Shown here: positions 50,712-59,282 of the stretch, one piece after another
How positions within the stretch are numbered: the first letter of the stretch is position 1
How the letters are laid out: each line of letters starts with the position of its first letter
Assembly (NCBI RefSeq): GCF_030817495.1
Contig: NZ_JAUSZK010000001.1
Coordinates: 6,100,001-6,164,000, forward strand
Direction: 5' to 3'
DNA: 64,000 nt
DNA from: Streptomyces sp. V3I7
GTDB lineage: Bacteria; Actinomycetota; Actinomycetes; Streptomycetales; Streptomycetaceae
Notes under the pieces: model-generated
What the model saw: only the letters and a program-made list of their open reading frames with translations
What the model was told of the DNA's origin: nothing
The model's database searches: none
Program-made: the position numbers and the translations under genes

Positions 50712-51296
50712 ATGGAAGTAACGTTCACTGCCTCGGCGTATCCTCCGCTGGCTCTAGGCTTCTTCGGACTCGGCACCGGCTATCTCATCTGGGGCCCGCA
50801 GGAGCTGTTCGGCTGGCCACGCCGGGACGAGCGGGTGGATCGGGCCCTTGGCGTCTGGGGAATCTGGATGCCGGGTTTCTGTCAGTTTCTCAGCGGCGTG
50901 ATCCTCCTCGTGGGCCTGACCTGGTTCCAGGTGTTCAAGGACCCGCCCCTGTACATGGCCGCACTGGCGTTCTCCGCATATGGCATCCACTGGTTCGCCA
51001 TCGGCTGGGACCGCTACCGCGGCAACGACCCGCGGGTCAACGCCGGACTGGCTGTGGCGTACACGATCCTGTCGGCCCTTGGCGCCACGGTGTTCTTCTC
51101 AGCGAATGCCTGGCCCGTCGGGCTGCTCTTCATCGGCCTCTTCGGTGTCTATCTGAGCAAGTTCCTCACCGCTGTCGGCGTCGGCGTCGCCGAGCGCGTC
51201 ATGGGAGGCTTCCGTATCCTCACGGCTTTCTGGACCATGTACCTGACCTTCGCCGTCGTACTCGACTTCACGCTCGGCTACCACTGGCCCGCGTAG
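50712..51296 (+). CDS. Six-helix membrane protein resembling the AceTr (GPR1/FUN34/YaaH) family
   Basis: The 194-residue protein has six hydrophobic segments: YPPLALGFFGLGTGYLIWGP, WGIWMPGFCQFLSGVILLVG, MAALAFSAYGIHWFAIGWD, LAVAYTILSALGATVFFSA, GLLFIGLFGVYLSKFL and ILTAFWTMYLTFAVVLDF. The G-x-W-x-MPG-x-x-QF and SAYG-x-HWF patterns recall acetate/succinate transporters of this family. ATG 50712 is about 12 bases from GAGGA. It stands alone between IS remnants. Confidence 0.65.
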   Translation: MEVTFTASAYPPLALGFFGLGTGYLIWGPQELFGWPRRDERVDRALGVWGIWMPGFCQFLSGVILLVGLTWFQVFKDPPLYMAALAFSAYGIHWFAIGWDRYRGNDPRVNAGLAVAYTILSALGATVFFSANAWPVGLLFIGLFGVYLSKFLTAVGVGVAERVMGGFRILTAFWTMYLTFAVVLDFTLGYHWPA

Positions 51297-51309
51297 TCCG
51301 GGGATCTGA

Positions 51310-51480
51310 CGGGCCCGAATCCGTCGACCGGAGCAAGTACGGCTCGAAGATCCACCTGATCACCGAGCGGACCGGGCCGTCTGCGCCTGTCCCTCGGAAT
51401 CTCGGTGCCAACGCCCACGCCAGCCAGGCCCTGATCCCGTTCGTGAAAGGCATACCGCCGGTCAGGTCCGGCCCGACGCG
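51310..51480 (+). pseudogene. IS5-family transposase fragment
   Basis: The plus strand encodes GPNPVDRSKYGSKIHLITER then TGPSAPVPRNLGANAHASQA and LIPFVKGIPPVRS, the central part of an IS5-type transposase, with a local frame change after TGP. Neither end nor the flanking domains are present. Confidence 0.8.
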
Positions 51481-51889
51481 AACCTGACTACTTGTCAGTA
51501 TATTCGGCATTGGGGCGGCATCAGCCCGACCGAAGCTGACTAGGCCTGGCGAAACCTGTATCTCGAGGTGGGGTGGAACGGGTGGTGTGAGGGGTGTTTG
51601 CTTGCGCGGATCAAGCGAACCAGGCGGTGTGTGCTTCGCGGCGCCCGGCTGATTGTGCGTCGGACCAGGGGCCCCAGCCCATCGCCCGCCCCGGAGGCTT
51701 CGACGGCACCCCCGGCAACTGAGGCGCGCAGAGGGGATCCGTTGTACCCCTTCACCATGAGTGGGCCGAGGTTGGTGTGGGAGGAGGTCAGCCGTCACGG
51801 AGGCGGTTTCGGCGTTCCTGGAGGAGAGCTTCCGTCCTGGCCGCCAATCGTGAGCGCCGCCGAGCGCGGCTTCGCGGTCCCCGGCCGGC

Positions 51890-52140
51890 CCGGACTGCGC
51901 CTGCCTGCGAACGTTGGCCGATGTGTTCGCGTACGTCGATGCGGAGGGCGTGACCTTGCGGATCGACGGGACCGGGACCAGGCCCGCCGCCCGAAGGCCC
52001 ACCGGCCCGGCCGCTGCGCGTTCGTCTCCAGCAAGAAGACATGGAACACCATGAAGACCGCCGTGATCAGCGACGGCCAGAGCCGCACCCTGGTCCGGGG
52101 CCGGGGCCTGCCGCGTAGGTCCGGCTGCCTGCATCGCTGT
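51890..52140 (+). pseudogene. IS5-family transposase remnant (second type)
   Basis: Frames around 51910-52130 encode ADVFAYVDAEGVTLRIDGT in one frame and RRPKAHRPGRCAFVSSKKTW then NTMKTAVISDGQSRTLVRG in another, the DDE-side block of an IS5 subgroup different from the one at 51310. Several frameshifts make it inactive. The stretch 51490-51890 before it holds only unassigned remnants. Confidence 0.75.
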
Positions 52141-52147
52141 GCAGCGG

Positions 52148-52807
52148 TCAGTCAGGGGTGGTGGCCGCCGGATTGGCGGAGTTCGTGAGGGCGTCGAGTC
52201 GGGCGGCTAGGTCGGGGTGGGTGTTTGTCAGGTGGGGGCGGGTGGCGTTCAGGGGGTGGATGAGGGCGGCGGGGTCGTCCTGGGCGAGGGCCGCGTCGAG
52301 TTGGCTGATCGGAATGTGAGCGGCGGTGGGGAGGCCGGTGAGGCCGGTGATCTGGCCGGCTATCCGGCGCAGGTCGGCGGCGTTGCGGCGGGCCCAGGTG
52401 GCGAGGGTGCGGTCCGCGGCGCGACGTTCGCGGGCGGCCTGGACGCGTTGTTCGGCGGTGGTTCCGGCAGGGCCGGGCCGGTTGCGCAGGTAGCGGCGTT
52501 CGGCGGCCTGGCGGCTGGCGACGCCGAGAGGGTGAGCGAGATCGGCCCAGCTGGCACCCGCGCGGCGGGCTGTTTCGATCAGGCCCGTTTCCCATCCGGC
52601 GAGCTGCTCGCGAACCTGCCGCAGCAGCAGGAGGGAGGCCAGCGCCTGCTCCGGGTCGGAGCCCCGGGCCGTCGGGTCGTCCGGGGGTTCGTGCTCGGCG
52701 GCGCGCAGGGCGTTGCCGATGGTTTCCAGTGCCGCTGCGGCGGCGAGGAACGAAGCCGGGCTCTGGGCGCTGGTGCCGGAAGGGACCGGCTGGTCGGCCG
52801 CTGCCAT
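52148..52807 (-). CDS. rheA: RheA-like thermosensing repressor of hsp18
   Basis: The 219-residue protein starts at ATG 52807 behind AAGGAGGT. It has a helix-turn-helix-like part in GASWADLAHPLGVASRQAAE (near 97-116) and an Ala-rich helical C-terminus. It diverges from an Hsp20 gene and the intergenic DNA holds TGTCATC-N5-GATGACA, the operator I recall for RheA of Streptomyces albus, which represses hsp18 and is itself temperature-sensitive. The identity rests on this context and the operator, not on alignment. Confidence 0.82.
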   Translation of the reverse strand: MAAADQPVPSGTSAQSPASFLAAAAALETIGNALRAAEHEPPDDPTARGSDPEQALASLLLLRQVREQLAGWETGLIETARRAGASWADLAHPLGVASRQAAERRYLRNRPGPAGTTAEQRVQAARERRAADRTLATWARRNAADLRRIAGQITGLTGLPTAAHIPISQLDAALAQDDPAALIHPLNATRPHLTNTHPDLAARLDALTNSANPAATTPD

Positions 52808-52860
52808 GGGCACCTCCTTCCGGCCCTTCCGGGCCGTCATCCTTTCGACGACATCATGTT

Positions 52861-52879
52861 TGTCATCCATTGGATGACA
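52861..52879. promoter_or_regulatory. RheA-type operator TGTCATC-CATTG-GATGACA
   Basis: A perfect seven-base-arm (in fact nine-base-arm) inverted repeat lies between the divergent rheA and hsp18 genes, 54 bases upstream of the rheA start and 66 bases upstream of hsp18. It fits autoregulated heat-shock control of both genes. Confidence 0.85.
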
Positions 52880-52944
52880 TGGTACAACGTTTTCAGTAAG
52901 CGCATTGGCAGGTCCTGTCCGATACCTTCTGGAGGTGTTCTGCG

Positions 52945-53382
52945 ATGTTGATGCGCACCGACCCCTTCCGTGAGCTCGACCGGCTGGCTCAGCAGCTGAT
53001 GGGCCCGGGCACCTGGTCGCGGCCGTCCGCGATGGCGATGGACGCCTACCGCGAGGGTGACGAGTACGTGGTGGCGTTCGACCTTCCCGGGGTCAGCCCG
53101 GAGGCGATCGACATCGACGTCGAGCGGAACATGCTCACCGTCAGCGCCGAACGTCGGCCCGTGACGAAGGGCGACGACGTGCAGATGGAACTGTCGGAGC
53201 GGCCGCTGGGTGTCTTCTCCCGGCAGATCGTGCTGGCCGACACGCTGGATACCGAGCGTATCCATGCCGACTACGACGCCGGGGTGCTCACCCTGCGCAT
53301 CCCGATCGCCGAGCGCGCCAAGCCCCGCAAGATCACCATCGGCGGGGAATCCTCCCGCAAGGAAATCTCCGGCTCCGGCTGA
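52945..53382 (+). CDS. hsp18: Hsp20/alpha-crystallin small heat-shock protein (Hsp18)
   Basis: The 145-residue protein begins MLMRTDPFRELDRLAQQLMG and holds an alpha-crystallin domain: YVVAFDLPGVSPEAIDIDVE, LTVSAERRPVTKGDD, GVFSRQIVLADTLDTERIHA and ADYDAGVLTLRIPIAERAK, including the AxxxxGVLxL signature. C-terminal KPRKITIGG includes the I-x-I anchor. It is an ATP-independent holdase that prevents aggregation. GAGG sits just upstream of the start. Confidence 0.95.
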   Translation: MLMRTDPFRELDRLAQQLMGPGTWSRPSAMAMDAYREGDEYVVAFDLPGVSPEAIDIDVERNMLTVSAERRPVTKGDDVQMELSERPLGVFSRQIVLADTLDTERIHADYDAGVLTLRIPIAERAKPRKITIGGESSRKEISGSG

Positions 53383-53407
53383 ACCTGGCGCCCTGAGCCG
53401 ATCAGCG

Positions 53408-53455
53408 GCGGGGGACGGGGGACGGGCACCTGATCTCCCCTCGCCCGTCCCCCGC
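53408..53455 (+). terminator. Hairpin after hsp18
   Basis: GCGGGGGACGGG at 53408-53419 pairs perfectly with CCCGTCCCCCGC at 53444-53455, a 12-base GC stem with a 24-base loop. It follows the hsp18 stop by 25 bases and is likely a terminator or attenuator before the DUF2267 genes. No U-run follows, as is usual in this genus. Confidence 0.65.
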
Positions 53456-53463
53456 GCCGGTAC

Positions 53464-53496
53464 TGAAGAGAAGCTGAAGAGAAGCTGAAGAGAAGA
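53464..53496 (+). repeat. Three tandem 11-bp purine-rich repeats before the DUF2267 gene
   Basis: TGAAGAGAAGC is repeated three times (last unit ends A) and runs into GAAGGG, the ribosome site of the next gene. Each unit contains an AGAGAAG purine tract, so copy number could change ribosome loading. Confidence 0.75.
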
Positions 53497-53499
53497 AGG

Positions 53500-53907
53500 G
53501 TGGCGGCCGACGTGACCCTGCGACAAGAAGCGTTCCTCGACGATGTGAAGGAACGCGGCGAGTACAGAAGCCGGCTGGAGGCAGAACGCGCGGCCCGCGT
53601 GGTGCTCGCCCTGCTGGGCGCACACCTGGTCGGCGAGGTGCGTGCCCAGCTGGCGGCACACCTGCCGGAAGAATTCGCCCTGATCCTGCTCAACCCGTTG
53701 CAGAGTGCCGAACCGCTGTCACCGGAGCGGTTCGTGCGGGCGACCGCGGCCTGGATCGAGGGAGCCACCGAGCAGACCGCGGCCTGGGACGTCAGCGCCG
53801 TCCTCAGCACGGTGGCCGACGCCGTCGGCGACGACCTGCTCAAGCAGATCCTGCTCCAGCTTCCCGCAGGCTACGACCTGCTCTTCGGTCGCCCCCAGCT
53901 CGCCTGA
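53500..53907 (+). CDS. DUF2267 protein (first of a tandem pair)
   Basis: The 135-residue protein starts at GTG 53500 and has the DUF2267 layout: RLEAERAARVVLALLGAHLV near 27-46, GEVRAQLAAHLPEEFALIL, FVRATAAWIEGATEQTAAWD and a C-terminal ILLQLPAGYDLLFGRPQ. The family is small, helical and cytoplasmic with no known biochemical role. It follows hsp18 in the same direction and may be part of the stress response (inference). Confidence 0.88.
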   Translation: MAADVTLRQEAFLDDVKERGEYRSRLEAERAARVVLALLGAHLVGEVRAQLAAHLPEEFALILLNPLQSAEPLSPERFVRATAAWIEGATEQTAAWDVSAVLSTVADAVGDDLLKQILLQLPAGYDLLFGRPQLA

Positions 53908-53989
53908 CCATCCTCACTCCCGGTGTCCGTGCCCCCCGGCCGGGCACCGTCACCATCACCTCGCCGAGAGAAAGGCAACGACCGCAGTG

Positions 53990-54424
53990 ATGTCCGACCG
54001 GCGTGCATCGCTCCACCACCCGTCCGCGATGACCTTCGAGCAGATGCTGGAGAAGGTCCGTTACGAAGGCGCCTACCCCACCCGTGAGCGGGCCGAGGAG
54101 GTCGTCCGGCTGGTCCTCTCGGGGCCTGGACGCCAGCTGACGGGCGACGAACGCGTCGAACTGGCTGCCCACCTGCCCCTGGAAGCCGCACGCATCCTCA
54201 CCCAACAGATCCCCGACCCCCAGCCCCTCACCGGCTGGGCCTTCGTCAAAGACCTCGCCGCACGCACCGGCGCCACTCCTGCCACCACCCGCTGGGACAC
54301 CGGCTCCGTCCTCACCACCGTCGCCGCCCTGGCCGGCCCCGAGCTGCTCACCCGCATCCTGCGTCAGCTCCCCTCCGGCTACGCGCTCATGTTCGGCCGC
54401 GCCGAACTCACCCAAGCCGCCTAG
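53990..54424 (+). CDS. DUF2267 protein (second of a tandem pair)
   Basis: The 144-residue paralogue has MTFEQMLEKVRYEGAYPTRE then RAEEVVRLVLSGPGRQLTGD, ERVELAAHLPLEAARIL and ILRQLPSGYALMFGRAEL. It shares the order and spacing of motifs with the gene before it, so the two arose by duplication. The start may be ATG 53990 or the adjacent GTG 53987, with GAGAGAAAGG upstream. IS debris begins right after its stop. Confidence 0.87.
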   Translation: MSDRRASLHHPSAMTFEQMLEKVRYEGAYPTRERAEEVVRLVLSGPGRQLTGDERVELAAHLPLEAARILTQQIPDPQPLTGWAFVKDLAARTGATPATTRWDTGSVLTTVAALAGPELLTRILRQLPSGYALMFGRAELTQAA

Positions 54425-54527
54425 GCCGTCTCCACAGAGTCAGGGGAGCCGGAGTCGTAGGCAGACGATGGTGACCAGGGCTTGGTAGTGGCGGGCGCGT
54501 TTGTCGTGGCGGGTGGCGGGTGGCGAG
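54425..54527 (-). pseudogene. Transposase C-terminal fragment
   Basis: The minus strand reads ATRHDKRARHYQALVTIVCL then RLRLP and a stop, the usual end of a Streptomyces IS5/IS4-type transposase. Only this tail is left, and it is fused to the epimerase remnant at the repeated ACCCGCCAC sequence. Confidence 0.65.
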
Positions 54528-55110
54528 GGTTTTGGGCAGCGCGCGGTGCGGCAGCGCGTAGCGCGACCCGTACGCGGGCAGGGGCCTGCGGCCGAGATCG
54601 ACGATGTCGGTGCTCTCCGCCGCGATGAGATGACGCCCCCGCGCTTCGGGCAGAAACGCGGCGACCAGGTGGGCGTAGGCGGCCTCGCGCACGTCGACGA
54701 CGGTCAGCGCGATGCTGGCGCACCTAGGCGCATCCGGCCGCTCGCCATCCGCTTGGCGATGGTGAAGCTCTCCCTGGTTGGGGCGGCGTTCAGGGACGGC
54801 CCGATGACCAGGCCCGGGTTGACGTTGACGAGACGCCAGCGGTCCTGCGCCCTGGCGGTCCGTCATGCAGCTCGCGCAGGCGCTCGCGGCGGGTGGTGCC
54901 CGCCTGACCGGCCTCCTTCTCGGCCAGGGCCTTGGAGTAGCTGTAGGGCTCGCAGTCAGCGACGAGGTCGTGTTCCAGGACTCTTCGCTCACGATTCGAC
55001 CCGGGACGTCGAGGATGTCCTCCGCGTCACCGATCATCGCGGCGAACGAACTGGTCAGCACCACCCGCTCGACGCTGCCGACCCCGTTGGCGGTGCGCAG
55101 CCTCTATTCC
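54510..55110 (-). pseudogene. Decayed NAD-dependent epimerase/dihydroflavonol-reductase-like gene
   Basis: Pieces in order on the minus strand give RTANGVGSVERVVLTSSFAA, MIGDAEDILDVPGRIVSEES, WNTTSSLT, then SYSKALAEKEA, RLVNVNPGLVIGPSL-like sequence, IALTVVDVREAAYAHLVAAF and LPEARGRHLIAAESTDIVDL. This is the extended short-chain dehydrogenase order with the YxxxK site. Frameshifts interrupt it several times and the N-terminal Rossmann part is missing past about 55110. The gap 55110-55420 has no recognisable gene. Confidence 0.75.
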
Positions 55111-55420
55111 TTTGCCTGCTCGGAGGGCGCGGCGGCCGCCTGTGACAACGCCGGTGAAGCGGTGAACAGTGCGTGGACGGCGGAGCCAGCCCGTCCACGG
55201 CACGGCCCACCGGCTCGATCGGCGGTCTCAGGCCGGGCGGTGGGCGCCTTTGGGTATGCGGGGCGGGGGCCTTGTTCCCGGCTGGGCGGGGATTTCACGT
55301 CCGCGGAGCGAAGGGTGATCGGCTGGCAACCGGGTTCTCGTGAACAAAGCCAGGCCGTTGCTGTTCGCCGTCATTCAATCGAGGCGTTTGACAGCGAACC
55401 CAGTCGTTCAGGCCTCCTTG

Positions 55421-55978
55421 TCAGCGAACCTGGTCGCCCTTCGGCCCGATCCCTTTGATCCTGGTCGGAGTTCCGTCCGGGGCGAACGAGTGGTGGAAGG
55501 TGAAGGCGTGCGGCGCGGAGCCGTGGTCGTGGAGGTGCTCCAGCCTGGAAACCCCGTCCCGCCAGGTGGGTATCACGCCGTCGGAGACCCACCAGAACAC
55601 GTAATTTGGGTGCCCTGTCCTCTCGAACCAGTCGTAACGCCTGTTCAGCGCCTCACGGTGCATACCGGTGTAGACGGCGTCGAAGGCGGGGCGCAGGTCG
55701 GTCCAGAGTGAGAGGGTCGCGGCCAGGGCGGTGGTTTCCGGCGTACGGCCCTTGCCGTACCAAGTCGGTACGGCGAACTCTCCCCATGCACCCCAGTCCG
55801 CCTCGAAGAGCGCGCCCCGGTCACCGTCTGCCGCTTCAGCATGCGCGAGGTATCCGGGGTGCTGACTGATCTTCCGGTAGACGGCCTCACCAATGTCGTA
55901 GAACTCGCGCGTGAGAGGTGCGGGATCGGCGAGAGGTGACTTCAGGACGCCGAATGTGTACAGAGCAAGATGGGGCAT
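55421..55978 (-). CDS. DUF3291 protein
   Basis: The 185-residue protein starts MPHLALYTFGVLKSPLADPA and has EFYDIGEAVYRKISQHPGYL, TWYGKGRTPETTALAATLSL and HPNYVFWWVSDGVIPTWRDG, matching DUF3291 (monooxygenase-like ferredoxin fold, no known reaction). It is intact between two regions of decayed sequence. Confidence 0.85.
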   Translation of the reverse strand: MPHLALYTFGVLKSPLADPAPLTREFYDIGEAVYRKISQHPGYLAHAEAADGDRGALFEADWGAWGEFAVPTWYGKGRTPETTALAATLSLWTDLRPAFDAVYTGMHREALNRRYDWFERTGHPNYVFWWVSDGVIPTWRDGVSRLEHLHDHGSAPHAFTFHHSFAPDGTPTRIKGIGPKGDQVR

Positions 55979-56949
55979 GCGTCTCTCCCTGGTTGGGGCT
56001 GCCTGGCGTGGACCCGGTTCGGTGGCTTACGCATGGGGGGGCGAGGGTTCGTGGGGCAGGGCATGGCCGACTCATCCCGTCGCGGCTGGCCCAGCCTGAA
56101 GGAACTCCTGTGCGACCGTGGGCGACCACCGAAGACCAGGTGAAGGTAGCTGCCTCTGCGAGCCATGGCGAAGTTGCGATTTCCCTGTCCAAGTGGCCTC
56201 TTGCACAGGTCCTTGCGGGAGCTGGGGCGGTGGCGCTGCCTGCTGCCGTGGAAGTCCGCATCGGCTCAGCAACTGCGGAGGAGCAGCATCGACAGCTCCG
56301 CTCTGCATTCGTCTTGGCGTCGGGGTCCGGGTGGCTACTCCACCCAGGTGCCCGACGCGGGTAGGGCGGTGATCCGGTCCTGGCGCCGGCTGGTGTCCTT
56401 CTTCTTCAGTTCGAGGTTCTCGTAGTCGAGGTTCGCGGTCACCGTGGTGAGCGCGTCGAGCTTGCCCTGCAGTTCAGGAGGTCGTGGTCTTCGGCAGGAT
56501 GCCCCGCTGGGAGGCGGTCGTCGGCCTGCTGGGAACGGAGGCCTCGTGCCGCGGGGCGACGGTGGTGTGTGCGGGTGCGGTCGGCGCGTCCACGGGATGC
56601 CTGAGAGGGTCCGCCATGCGCCCCGGCGTCCAGTACGTGTGTATCTGGGCGTCGGTCCGCTCGACCTCGTGGCTGTCCACGCCGGTGGCAGCCTGTTCGA
56701 CGAGGTCGAGGTGGCGGCGGCCGCCTGGGCCGCGGTGGGGCGGACGGCGATGACGAGTGTCGCAGCGGCAGCGGCTGCGAGGCGCACCTCGGATAGGAGG
56801 TTCCTGCGGCTCGGAGATGCGCGGCTGTGGACAGCGCCCCGCCTGGCCCGACTTCTTCACCAGCTCGCCGCGGCACCTGGCCAGCGCTCCGCTCTCTCCC
56901 GTCGCCTGGCTAACCAGACTCCGTAGCACTTCCCCGGCGAGTTGCCCGG
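55979..56949. other. Gene-poor region with unassigned remnants
   Basis: No intact gene is seen. On the minus strand near 56340-56470 a frame ends NLDYENLELKKKDTSRRQDR, IKTALP-like sequence, which could be the coiled-coil tail of a small recombination accessory protein, because integrase sequence follows. Other open stretches are GC-driven shadows. Confidence 0.4.
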
Positions 56950-57165
56950 CCACCCTCTCAGCCGCAAGGCGTTCAACGACCAACTCGTGCGCCACGGCAT
57001 CAGGACAGGCCAGCTCGGACAGCAGCCCTCATCGCACTCGCAGCCGGACTGCCCCGCCAGTCCTGGCCGAGCTGCTCGATGTCCATATCCACACCGCAAT
57101 CAAGTGGGCCCACCACCACGCTCAGCGCGACTGGAGCGCCTACCTCACTGCACCCGCATCACCGA
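56950..57165 (+). pseudogene. Tyrosine-recombinase/integrase C-terminal remnant
   Basis: Shifting frames on the plus strand encode LSRKAFNDQLVRHGIRTGQ, ALIALAAGLP, PVLAELLDVHIHTAIKWAHH and AQRDWSAYLT. This matches the end of a Streptomyces phage-type integrase, where the final Tyr follows a Trp-Ala-His segment. At least two frameshifts make it inactive. It suggests a former integrated element at this locus. Confidence 0.7.
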
Positions 57166-57224
57166 CCGTGAGGGGGGTGGATGAACCTCCATCTCAGCTA
57201 CCAGAAACGGACCAAAGTCGCCCC

Positions 57225-57417
57225 ATGAAGCGGTACATCCTCACAGGCGCACCCGGCGCAGGAAAAACAACGATCCTCCGACAACTGCAAGAACTCGGGT
57301 TCGACGTCATTGACGAGGCGGCGACCGCGGTCATCACACGCGAGCAAGCCGAGGGGGATCTTGAGCCCTGGACGCAGGCCACCTTCGTCGGCATGGTCGC
57401 GGAGCTCACTCGGCCGC
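57225..57417 (+). pseudogene. Truncated P-loop ATPase (AAA_28-like)
   Basis: ATG 57225 starts MKRYILTGAPGAGKTTILRQ and LQELGFDVIDEAATAVITRE, with an intact Walker A, the N-terminus of a small nucleotide-binding protein family of about 180 residues. Sense is lost after WTQATFVGMVAELTRP at 57417, where a 30-base segment is repeated (57387-57415 and 57438-57468). The rest of the gene is gone. Confidence 0.7.
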
Positions 57418-57977
57418 CGGAAGGTCGCCGTACAGTCGCTCGGCATGGTCGCGGAGCTCATCCGGCCGAAGCTGACTACACCTGGGGAAACCTGCACTCC
57501 GAGGTGGGGTGGAGGGTGATGGCGCTCGCACACGCTGCCGTTCTCGGTCGTCGCCGTGCTCCATCTGCTCTGCGTGGCCATGCCGTTGGCGCTGACCAAC
57601 GTCTTCGCGGGCCGGCTCTTCCCCACCGCGGTGCGCGCGGTCGGCATCGGCGTCCCCAGCGCCCTGGCCATCGGTCGTCGAAGGCCGCACCTGGCAGGTC
57701 CTCTACCACCCGGCCCTGGACTGCTACGACGCCTACCCGGTCTGAGCGGGCCACGGGTCGAGCACAGCGACTCGGTCAACCTGCCTCCAGAGCCTTCGTG
57801 ACCTCGCTGCGGTCCAGGCGCCGGGCACCGAGCCCGCGAGTGTCGCTGAGTGGGGGTGGCCGCCGGGGCCGGGGCCGCTGGGGCATCGCAACGGCCACCG
57901 GCCCCACGGCATCCGAGTGGCCGTCAGTTCCGCTCTCGTGGACGGGGTCAGGGTGGCGTGGACCTACGCCCGTGATC
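57418..57977. other. Junction region with an MFS transporter remnant
   Basis: After the repeated segment, the plus strand at 57535-57680 encodes PFSVVAVLHLLCVAMPLALT, NVFAGRLFPTAVRAVGIGVP, a helix and loop typical of an MFS metabolite transporter, then unrelated sequence. It lies between the ATPase remnant and the P450 gene. No intact gene is present. Confidence 0.5.
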
Positions 57978-59282
57978 TCACGCGATGTCGACCATCCCGG
58001 AGGCCCAGTCGTCCAGAACCCTGGAGGGGTCCAGCGCGACGCGCAGTTCGGTCAGGCCGCGGAACGCGGGGAAGGGCACGGTCAGCCACTTGGCCTCGTC
58101 GGCCGGCATGGCCAGCGAGAGCTTCGGGAAGCGGCGGAAGAGCGAGGCCAGGGCGATCTGCATCTCCATCCTCGCCAGCGGTGCGCCGAGGCAGAAGTGC
58201 GGACCCGTACCGAATCCCAGGTGGTTGCTCTGCACGCCCGGCCGGGCGATGTCGAAGACGTCGGGGCTCTCGAACGCGGCGGCGTCCCGGTTGGCCGAGG
58301 TGACCGCGATCTGCACCAGCGAGCCCTTGGGAATGAGCGTCCCCGCGATGGTGATGTCCTCGAGCGCGTGACGGAAGGTCGCGTTCTCGACCGAGCCCTC
58401 GAAGCGGATGATCTCCTCGATGGCGTTCTGGAGGAGATCGGGCGAGTCGATCACCTGCTTGAGCTGCTCGGGATGCGTGAGCAGGGTGTAGACGGCGTTA
58501 CCGATGAGGTAGGCGGTCGTCTTGTGGCCGGCGAACAGCAGCACCCACAGCGTGGACAGCAGCTCGCCGTCCGTCAGCGACTCCTGCTCGTCGCTCGTCT
58601 GGATGAGGAGGCTCAGCAGGTCGTCCTCGGGGTTCTTCCGCTTACGGGCGATCAGGACCTCGAAGTACTCCTTGAGCGCGGTCTCCGCCTCGGCCAGCCG
58701 GACCTTGTCCTTCTTGCTGAATCCGGTCCGCGCGACGACGCTGCACCGCTGCTGGACGTCCTGCCTCTCCTCCTCGGGGACGCCGATCAGCTCGCAGATC
58801 ACCTGGAGGGGCAGCGGGAAGGCGAAGGCCGACAGGAGGTCGACGGGCGCCAGGGTGGAGCACGTGTCGAGCAGCGTGTCGGTGATCTCCTGGATCCGCG
58901 GGCGCAGGGCCTCGATACGGCGGGGAACGAAGGCCTTGCTGACGATCCGGCGCAGCCGCGTGTGCTTCGGCGGGTCGGCGAACAGCATGTTGTCGTCCAG
59001 GGCGATGGAGGAGTCGCCGAAGATGGAACGGTAGGCGTCGATGGCCGCGTACATGTCCTTGCTGATCCGCGGGTCGGCCAGAGCCGCCTTCGCGTCCTCG
59101 AACCGCGTGATGAGGTACGAGTCCACACCGTGCGGCGGGGTCAGACGGGACACGGGCGCGTTCTCGCGCAGATGCTGATAGAGGGGGTGCGGGTTGGACC
59201 GGTATACGGGGCAACCCCGGGATGCCGCGTCCACTGCCCGGGCTGTCTCGTCTGCGGTCTCCTGCTCTTGCATCTGAGTCAT
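57978..59282 (-). CDS. Cytochrome P450 monooxygenase
   Basis: The 434-residue protein has the I-helix LWVLLFAGHKTTAYLIGNAV with the AG-x-x-T oxygen site, EEIIRFEG (ExxR, the E-I-I-R tetrad), and the heme loop FGTGPHFCLGAPLAR with the axial Cys near 380. It matches bacterial class I P450s of natural-product pathways. ATG 59282 has AAGGGCC upstream. It diverges from an FAD monooxygenase across 271 bases that should hold both promoters. A ferredoxin partner is not adjacent. Confidence 0.93.
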   Translation of the reverse strand: MTQMQEQETADETARAVDAASRGCPVYRSNPHPLYQHLRENAPVSRLTPPHGVDSYLITRFEDAKAALADPRISKDMYAAIDAYRSIFGDSSIALDDNMLFADPPKHTRLRRIVSKAFVPRRIEALRPRIQEITDTLLDTCSTLAPVDLLSAFAFPLPLQVICELIGVPEEERQDVQQRCSVVARTGFSKKDKVRLAEAETALKEYFEVLIARKRKNPEDDLLSLLIQTSDEQESLTDGELLSTLWVLLFAGHKTTAYLIGNAVYTLLTHPEQLKQVIDSPDLLQNAIEEIIRFEGSVENATFRHALEDITIAGTLIPKGSLVQIAVTSANRDAAAFESPDVFDIARPGVQSNHLGFGTGPHFCLGAPLARMEMQIALASLFRRFPKLSLAMPADEAKWLTVPFPAFRGLTELRVALDPSRVLDDWASGMVDIA

